Positions 7,145 to 10,879 of a DNA stretch of 10,879 bases are shown one piece after another. The stretch lies in contig CAAGEZ010000031.1 in the NCBI GenBank assembly GCA_900768995.1, positions 1 through 10,879 of the forward strand. Direction: 5' to 3'. The stretch comes from Oscillospiraceae bacterium. GTDB lineage: Bacteria > Bacillota > Clostridia > Oscillospirales > Ruminococcaceae. The notes beneath the pieces are model-generated. The model saw only the letters and a program-made list of their open reading frames with translations, had not been told where the DNA came from and searched no databases. Within the stretch, counting starts at the first letter, position 1, and each line of letters starts with the position of its first letter. A program made the position numbers and the translations under genes.

Positions 7145-8631
7145 TATCATACAAAAGAATTTACAGAGCTTCAAACGCCGAGCTCATCTCTCAGAAAAAA
7201 ACACGTATCATCTCAATTATCCTCCTTGCCTTTGCAGGGCTTATCTACGGCTGCGGTTCGTATTCAAAGAGTAACTGGGTGGAACCGTCATATCTTGCGG
7301 TATTCATCTACTTCACCGCCCTTGTGCCCCTTTTTGCCTGCTGTGTGTCGGTGTTCAAGGATATGCACGATATCCCCTCCGCCGACGTTAGTATGTCAAT
7401 GCCTTTAAACGGAATTGAGCGGTATTTTTCAAAGATACTCACCGTTGTAAGAGTGTGGCTCGTGCCCTTTCTTATCTCGGCGGCAGGTGCATTTCTCCTC
7501 TCGGCAATATTCGGCGGCAGCCATAATTCCAACAAATACCGCTACAGCGGAGTGATACCATATTCCGTGAGCTATCACCCCGAGGTGATGATGAAATACA
7601 ATTTGCAGATGTTTCTGTGGTTTATGGCGGCGGTGCTGTTTATGATCTCGGTAACGGCGGTGTGCCAGTGCTGCATCGGCGCAAAGGCGGAGAGCCGATA
7701 TCTCCCCGTAATGCTTATGACAGCCCTTTCCATATTTACTCCTGCGATGTATGCCTTTATCACCGACCATTTTGCGAATGTGTCCCTCAGTGATTATTTC
7801 GACGATTATTCATCGCTGTTTTACGTATGGACATTCTCAGCTATTTTTGCGGAGTTTGACAGCTTGAAAAACGTCCTGCTTATGATACTCAACTGCCTTA
7901 TTTCCGCAGGCGTTATCATAGGCGGTGCATTTATCTGCCGGAAGCGTGATGCAAGGACTGTGGGCAGACCTATCGTGTTCAAGCTTTTTTTCGAGATAAT
8001 AATGGCTGTGACCCTGACCCTCTTTTTCCTCATGATGCACGTAGGTTCGGGAAGTCTTTCGGGAAGCATTGTGGTGCTGTTCCTCGGCTGGCTCGGCAGC
8101 ATTATCCTACGAATAGTAGTGTCAAGGAAAAATTTCTCGTTCTCAAAAATAGGCGTTTGGACGGCAATGTTCGCTGCATATTATGTCCTGTTCCTCGTGT
8201 TTATGTACATTGCGTTCATTACAGGGGGCTTCGGTGCGATCTATAAAACTCCATCAGCCGATGAATATAATGGCAGCAATGTAAAAATAAGCGTTGATAT
8301 CAACAGAATAAATCGCCATATGGACTACACCGATTACTATTCGGCTGACTTTAGCAAGCCAATGAAAAACGGCGGCAGAGAAGAAGTAATGAGCTTCGTT
8401 GAATCGGTATCGAAAACCGCCGCAAAGCAAAATCGTATGCCGGGAGTGTATTCATATGAGATGTTCGGCGGCGATTTAAACTGCTACGAATGTACCGTTC
8501 GTCTGACTTCAAGGGATAATGAAAATTCAAGCAGACGATTTTACAGAGTAAACTTTTACATTACCGAGAGCGGCAAGGACGAGATAATGGAGCTCACAAA
8601 ATCATTGGGCGGGGAATTTACTGTGTATTAA
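7141..8631 (+). CDS. ABC transporter permease subunit, nine predicted membrane helices
   Basis: I recognise it by context and topology rather than by motif. Hydrophobic segments lie near residues 23-42, 50-72, 105-124, 156-178, 186-207, 243-266, 279-301, 306-327 and 337-363. A soluble C-terminal domain of about 130 residues (364-496) follows, rich in Tyr, Asn and charged residues. Its start codon overlaps the ATPase stop (ATGA); together they form a two-gene exporter. The soluble tail is longer than the short cytoplasmic ends of simple ABC-2 permeases and, with an odd helix count and a cytoplasmic N-terminus, would face outside. No terminator was found after the stop; the XRE gene begins 90 bases later behind its own promoter. 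Confidence 0.85.
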   Translation: MISYKRIYRASNAELISQKKTRIISIILLAFAGLIYGCGSYSKSNWVEPSYLAVFIYFTALVPLFACCVSVFKDMHDIPSADVSMSMPLNGIERYFSKILTVVRVWLVPFLISAAGAFLLSAIFGGSHNSNKYRYSGVIPYSVSYHPEVMMKYNLQMFLWFMAAVLFMISVTAVCQCCIGAKAESRYLPVMLMTALSIFTPAMYAFITDHFANVSLSDYFDDYSSLFYVWTFSAIFAEFDSLKNVLLMILNCLISAGVIIGGAFICRKRDARTVGRPIVFKLFFEIIMAVTLTLFFLMMHVGSGSLSGSIVVLFLGWLGSIILRIVVSRKNFSFSKIGVWTAMFAAYYVLFLVFMYIAFITGGFGAIYKTPSADEYNGSNVKISVDINRINRHMDYTDYYSADFSKPMKNGGREEVMSFVESVSKTAAKQNRMPGVYSYEMFGGDLNCYECTVRLTSRDNENSSRRFYRVNFYITESGKDEIMELTKSLGGEFTVY

Positions 8632-8652
8632 AGCCGTTTTCGGGCATTCGCT

Positions 8653-8695
8653 GTTTATGGTATAGACATTTTCCGCCCCGTATGCTATCATAAAC
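8653..8695 (+). promoter_or_regulatory. Promoter of the XRE regulator with a flanking inverted repeat
   Basis: TAGACA (8663-8668), a 17-base spacer and TATCAT (8686-8691) with TGC extended -10 (8683-8685) form a reasonable SigA promoter. GTTTATG (8653-8659) and CATAAAC (8689-8695) are a perfect 7-bp inverted repeat that brackets it, the right arm overlapping the -10. An ATAG/CTAT pair extends it with a 2-base offset. TATGGTAT (8656) and TATGCTAT (8681) also form a near-direct repeat. This is a plausible autoregulatory operator, by inference only. Confidence 0.55.
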
Positions 8696-8721
8696 TTACC
8701 AAAAGCAAAGGACTGATGAAA

Positions 8722-9228
8722 ATGGATATGATAAGCATAGGAAAATTTATCGCCGCTCTCCGCAAAGAAAAGGGTCTTACACAGGAACAGCTCGGCGAAA
8801 GGCTCGGGGTCACAAACAAGACCGTATCACGGTGGGAAACGGGGACATATCTCCCGCCCGCCGAGATGCTACTGGCAATGAGCGGGCTTTTCTCGGTGAG
8901 CATAAACGAGATACTCAGCGGCAGGCGGCTTTCCGATGAGGAATACAGGCAGTCAGCGGAGGAAAACCTGCGTCAGACCGTTGCGGCAAGCAGCTTTGAG
9001 GTAAAGGAGCGGCTTGAATATTTTAAGAAAAAGTGGCTCCGTGAGCATATTGCCCCAATGATAATAATGGGCATTATCATCATAGCCGTGTTAGCGGCAG
9101 GCTTTGCGGCAAAAAACAGCCTTGTGGGGTATCTTGCCGTTCTCCTTGCAGTGGTGTTCCACGGTTACAAGCACAATGCTATGATGAGCTATGCCGAGGC
9201 ACGGGCTTATGACGGGGGCGGACAGTAA
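8722..9228 (+). CDS. Membrane-anchored XRE-family transcriptional regulator
   Basis: The N-terminal Cro/C1-type helix-turn-helix (about residues 4-60) is clear: IAALRKEKGLTQEQLGERLG, then VTNKTVSRWETG as the recognition helix, then YLPPAEMLLAMSGLFSVSINEIL. A charged linker (about 68-108) leads to a hydrophobic pair, about residues 111-129 and 133-147, likely two membrane helices, and a short polar end. This layout is common in Clostridia and places the DNA-binding domain at the membrane. I prefer ATG 8722 over ATG 8716 because AAAGGA (8707-8712) leaves 9 nt to 8722 but only 3 nt to 8716. It follows the ABC exporter operon and may regulate it, but it has its own promoter, so that is inference from adjacency. 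Confidence 0.9.
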   Translation: MDMISIGKFIAALRKEKGLTQEQLGERLGVTNKTVSRWETGTYLPPAEMLLAMSGLFSVSINEILSGRRLSDEEYRQSAEENLRQTVAASSFEVKERLEYFKKKWLREHIAPMIIMGIIIIAVLAAGFAAKNSLVGYLAVLLAVVFHGYKHNAMMSYAEARAYDGGGQ

Positions 9229-9254
9229 AAATACTCCCCGATTTGGGGAGTATT
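9227..9254. terminator. Bidirectional terminator between the XRE and MATE genes
   Basis: AATACTCCCC (9230-9239) and GGGGAGTATT (9245-9254) form a perfect 10-bp stem with loop GATTT, between two converging genes. On the minus strand the stem is followed by five T's (complement of 9231-9227), so it is the better terminator for the MATE gene, whose stop is only 8 bases away. On the plus strand TT-CATTAT follows, giving a weaker stop for the XRE gene. Confidence 0.85.
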
Positions 9255-9262
9255 CATTATAA

Positions 9263-10681
9263 TTACCTTTCCGCCCCGCACTCCCGTGCATTAACGGAAA
9301 CACCCTCTCCGCAAAGCTTTGCGGAGATCTTTTTGTAAAGTCCTCTGAACAATATCAGCGCAACAATTACGGAAAATACCTCCGCAATTGGGAATGATGT
9401 CCACACAAGAGGCGCAAGGCTGCTGTCCTTTTTCGCCATATCCGCAAAAATAAGGGCAGGCGGGAAGATGAAAAGAAGCTGCCTGCACACCGATATGACA
9501 AGGGACTGTCCGCCGCCGTCCAGTGCCTGAAAAATTCCCTGAAAGGCAACATTTGCCCCCGCAAATACAAAGCTCAGAGAAATTATCCTCATTGCGCTTA
9601 TGCAAAGGCTCTGGGTCTCGCCCGAAAGTCCGAATATCCTTGAAAGGGGCAATGCCGCAAGCTCTATTACGATAAACCCTGCGAGCATCATAATTTCGGT
9701 GAAAAGCATACCCCATTTTATGCCGCTTGTAATGCGCTTTTTGCTGCCCATTCCGTAGCTGAATGATACAATGGGGGTTATAGCGTCCCTTATTCCAAAA
9801 GCGATGAACAGTATGACCTGCTGAATTTTGTAGAAAAGTCCGTATGCCGTGACGGTATTTTCGCTGATGCTGCCGAAAACGATGTTCAGTCCGTAGGTCA
9901 TTGAAGACATAAGCGCCTGTGCAACTATGGCAGGAAAACCAATCGAATAAATCTCCTTGATAATGTCGAGTGAGGGCTTGAGATAGGCGGGCTTGCCTGA
10001 TATGCCCCTGTTGAATTTAATGTGAAAGATGAGGGCAAGCACAAAGGATACCACCTGACCCGCCACAGTCGCAATTGCCGCACCCTTTACACCAAGCTCG
10101 GGGAATATCCCAACTCCGTAAATGAGCAGGGGGTCAAAAACTATGTTCACCACAGCGCCCGATATCTGTGCAATTGTGGACAGCCCTGAGTGACCGCCTG
10201 CCTGCAAAACCTTTTCAAATATGGAGAAAAACACGATGCCGAATGAAAACACGCAGCATATTTTCAGATAATCCACAGCCATTGCCCCGATGAGCGGGTT
10301 TTCTGTCTGAGATGAAATGTAGGCGTTCGTGCCGAAAAAGCCGAATATCATAAACACAATGAATATGACCGCCGCAAGGAAAACGCCGTTTCCCGAAGCA
10401 CGGCCTGCCTTTTCGCTGTTGCCGCTGCCGAGATTTTTCGCTGTGAGCACATTTACGCCCACGCCAGTGCCGATGCTCACCGCCACCATAAGCATTTGCA
10501 GGGGGAATGCAAGGGTCAGTGCGTTGAGGGCTGCCTCGCCGTTTTCAGCCATATTTGACACAAATGCGCTGTCAACGATATTGTACACGGCTTGGAGCAT
10601 CATCGAAATGACCATTGGAACGCTCATCGAAAGCATAAGCCTGCCCACAGGCAGCTCCGCCATTTTTTCTGTTCTGACCAT
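9263..10681 (-). CDS. MATE-family multidrug/cation efflux transporter
   Basis: MATE transporters are 12-helix antiporters that expel cationic drugs or metabolites using a sodium or proton gradient. The protein shows the family layout of two six-helix halves: the first opens with LMLSMSVPMVISMMLQAVYNIVDSAFVSN and the second with FPAIVAQALMSSMTYGLNIVF. The pattern 'P-M-V-I-S-M-M-L-Q-A-V-Y-N-I-V-D' is typical of the DinF/MepA-like branch. I chose ATG 10681 (472 aa), not the longer GTG frame from 10750, because AAGGAG (10695-10690) sits 8 nt upstream and the extra 23 residues are encoded by the leader hairpin and T-tract. It is transcribed alone from the promoter at 10762-10790. Confidence 0.93.
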   Translation of the reverse strand: MVRTEKMAELPVGRLMLSMSVPMVISMMLQAVYNIVDSAFVSNMAENGEAALNALTLAFPLQMLMVAVSIGTGVGVNVLTAKNLGSGNSEKAGRASGNGVFLAAVIFIVFMIFGFFGTNAYISSQTENPLIGAMAVDYLKICCVFSFGIVFFSIFEKVLQAGGHSGLSTIAQISGAVVNIVFDPLLIYGVGIFPELGVKGAAIATVAGQVVSFVLALIFHIKFNRGISGKPAYLKPSLDIIKEIYSIGFPAIVAQALMSSMTYGLNIVFGSISENTVTAYGLFYKIQQVILFIAFGIRDAITPIVSFSYGMGSKKRITSGIKWGMLFTEIMMLAGFIVIELAALPLSRIFGLSGETQSLCISAMRIISLSFVFAGANVAFQGIFQALDGGGQSLVISVCRQLLFIFPPALIFADMAKKDSSLAPLVWTSFPIAEVFSVIVALILFRGLYKKISAKLCGEGVSVNARECGAER

Positions 10682-10701
10682 AAGAAAAACTCCTTTTGCA
10701 A

Positions 10702-10752
10702 AAATAAAAAAAGTGCGGCTAATGATCGGATTTACGCTCATTAGCCACACAT
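10702..10752 (-). terminator. Hairpin plus T-tract in the MATE leader (attenuator or operator)
   Basis: On the minus strand GTGTGGCTAATGA pairs with TCATTAGCCGCAC (13 bp, one U-G pair) around a 12-base loop, followed by seven T's, A and five more T's, just upstream of the AAGGAG ribosome binding site. The stem starts within a few bases of the predicted transcription start. It has intrinsic-terminator form, so transcription could stop before the gene. The same 30-bp palindrome (core GGCTAATGA/TCATTAGCC) could instead be a repressor operator. No competing antiterminator was obvious. Confidence 0.65.
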
Positions 10753-10761
10753 CTTGATTTT

Positions 10762-10790
10762 ATTATAGTGGTTTTTAAATGAAATGTCAA
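10762..10790 (-). promoter_or_regulatory. Consensus SigA promoter of the MATE gene
   Basis: On the minus strand TTGACA (10790-10785), 17 bases, then TATAAT (10767-10762): a perfect consensus at optimal spacing. The predicted start is near 10755, giving a leader of about 75 nt. A promoter this strong on an efflux gene usually comes with repression or attenuation, consistent with the hairpin downstream. Confidence 0.9.
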
Positions 10791-10835
10791 AGGGAGTTTT
10801 GAACAAATCTCAGAAATTTTTCATTGCATTTGGTA

Positions 10836-10879
10836 TCAGTCTTTCATAAATTCCGCCGCTTCATCGGAGGAATAAAGAA
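10836..10879 (-). CDS. Possible C-terminal end of an upstream minus-strand gene (partial)
   Basis: The minus-strand frame entering the window reads LYSSDEAAEFMKD and stops at TGA 10838-10836. The composition (acidic, helix-like) fits a protein C-terminus, and the stop lies 46 bases before the MATE -35. With only 13 codons it could be chance. The plus strand also shows GGAGG at 10866-10870, which could serve a plus-strand gene beginning just outside the window. No function can be assigned. Confidence 0.3.
   Translation of the reverse strand, partial: LYSSDEAAEFMKD

Noticed and set aside
9263..10750. Longer MATE reading frame starting at GTG 10750 (495 aa)
   Set aside because: The extra N-terminus is encoded by the leader hairpin and T-tract, while ATG 10681 has a well-spaced AAGGAG.
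1..10879. CRISPR arrays, tRNA or rRNA genes
   Set aside because: No regularly spaced direct repeats, cloverleaf-like segments or rRNA motifs were seen when reading the window.

Overview
The window looks like chromosomal DNA of a motile, Gram-positive Clostridia member, most likely from the Ruminococcus/Oscillospiraceae side. The grounds are the protein styles, the strong AGGAGG-type ribosome binding sites, consensus SigA promoters often with an extended -10 TGn, a canonical SigD/sigma-28 flagellin promoter, and a cdaA-cdaR pair. Genus level is a guess from style, not from a search.

Layout. Bases 1-400 are an AT-rich junction: the last codons of an IS30-type transposase on the plus strand abut the first 18 codons of a minus-strand gene that still has its promoter and Shine-Dalgarno, so an insertion appears to have interrupted that gene. 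Bases 409-1580 (minus) are a flagellin lysine-N-methylase gene, fliB, that appears broken by an in-frame TGA at a conserved cysteine and by a one-base frameshift; only the part from 1374 down reads as one open frame. Bases 1696-3402 (minus) are an intact flagellin gene with its own terminator and a structured leader of about 160 nt driven by a sigma-28 promoter at 3570-3596. From a divergent SigA promoter at 3695-3723 run cdaA (c-di-AMP synthase) and cdaR (its YbbR-domain regulator), closed by a terminator at 6104-6139. A second promoter drives a two-gene ABC exporter operon (ATPase plus a polytopic permease, 4-nt overlap), followed by a membrane-anchored XRE regulator with its own promoter. 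A MATE-family efflux transporter lies convergent on the minus strand, with a consensus promoter and a hairpin/T-tract in its short leader. The last 44 bases may hold the end of another minus-strand gene.

How the genes relate. fliB and fliC form a substrate/modifier pair: FliB methylates flagellin lysines, so loss of fliB predicts unmethylated filaments. cdaA and cdaR encode a membrane enzyme-regulator complex that makes the second messenger c-di-AMP. The ABC operon, the XRE regulator and the MATE pump are three transport or regulation units with separate promoters; linkage of the regulator to the ABC operon rests on adjacency only.

I found no convincing undescribed multi-gene system. The most informative points are the fliB lesions, the structured flagellin leader, the hairpin in the MATE leader and the nested insertion at the left edge.
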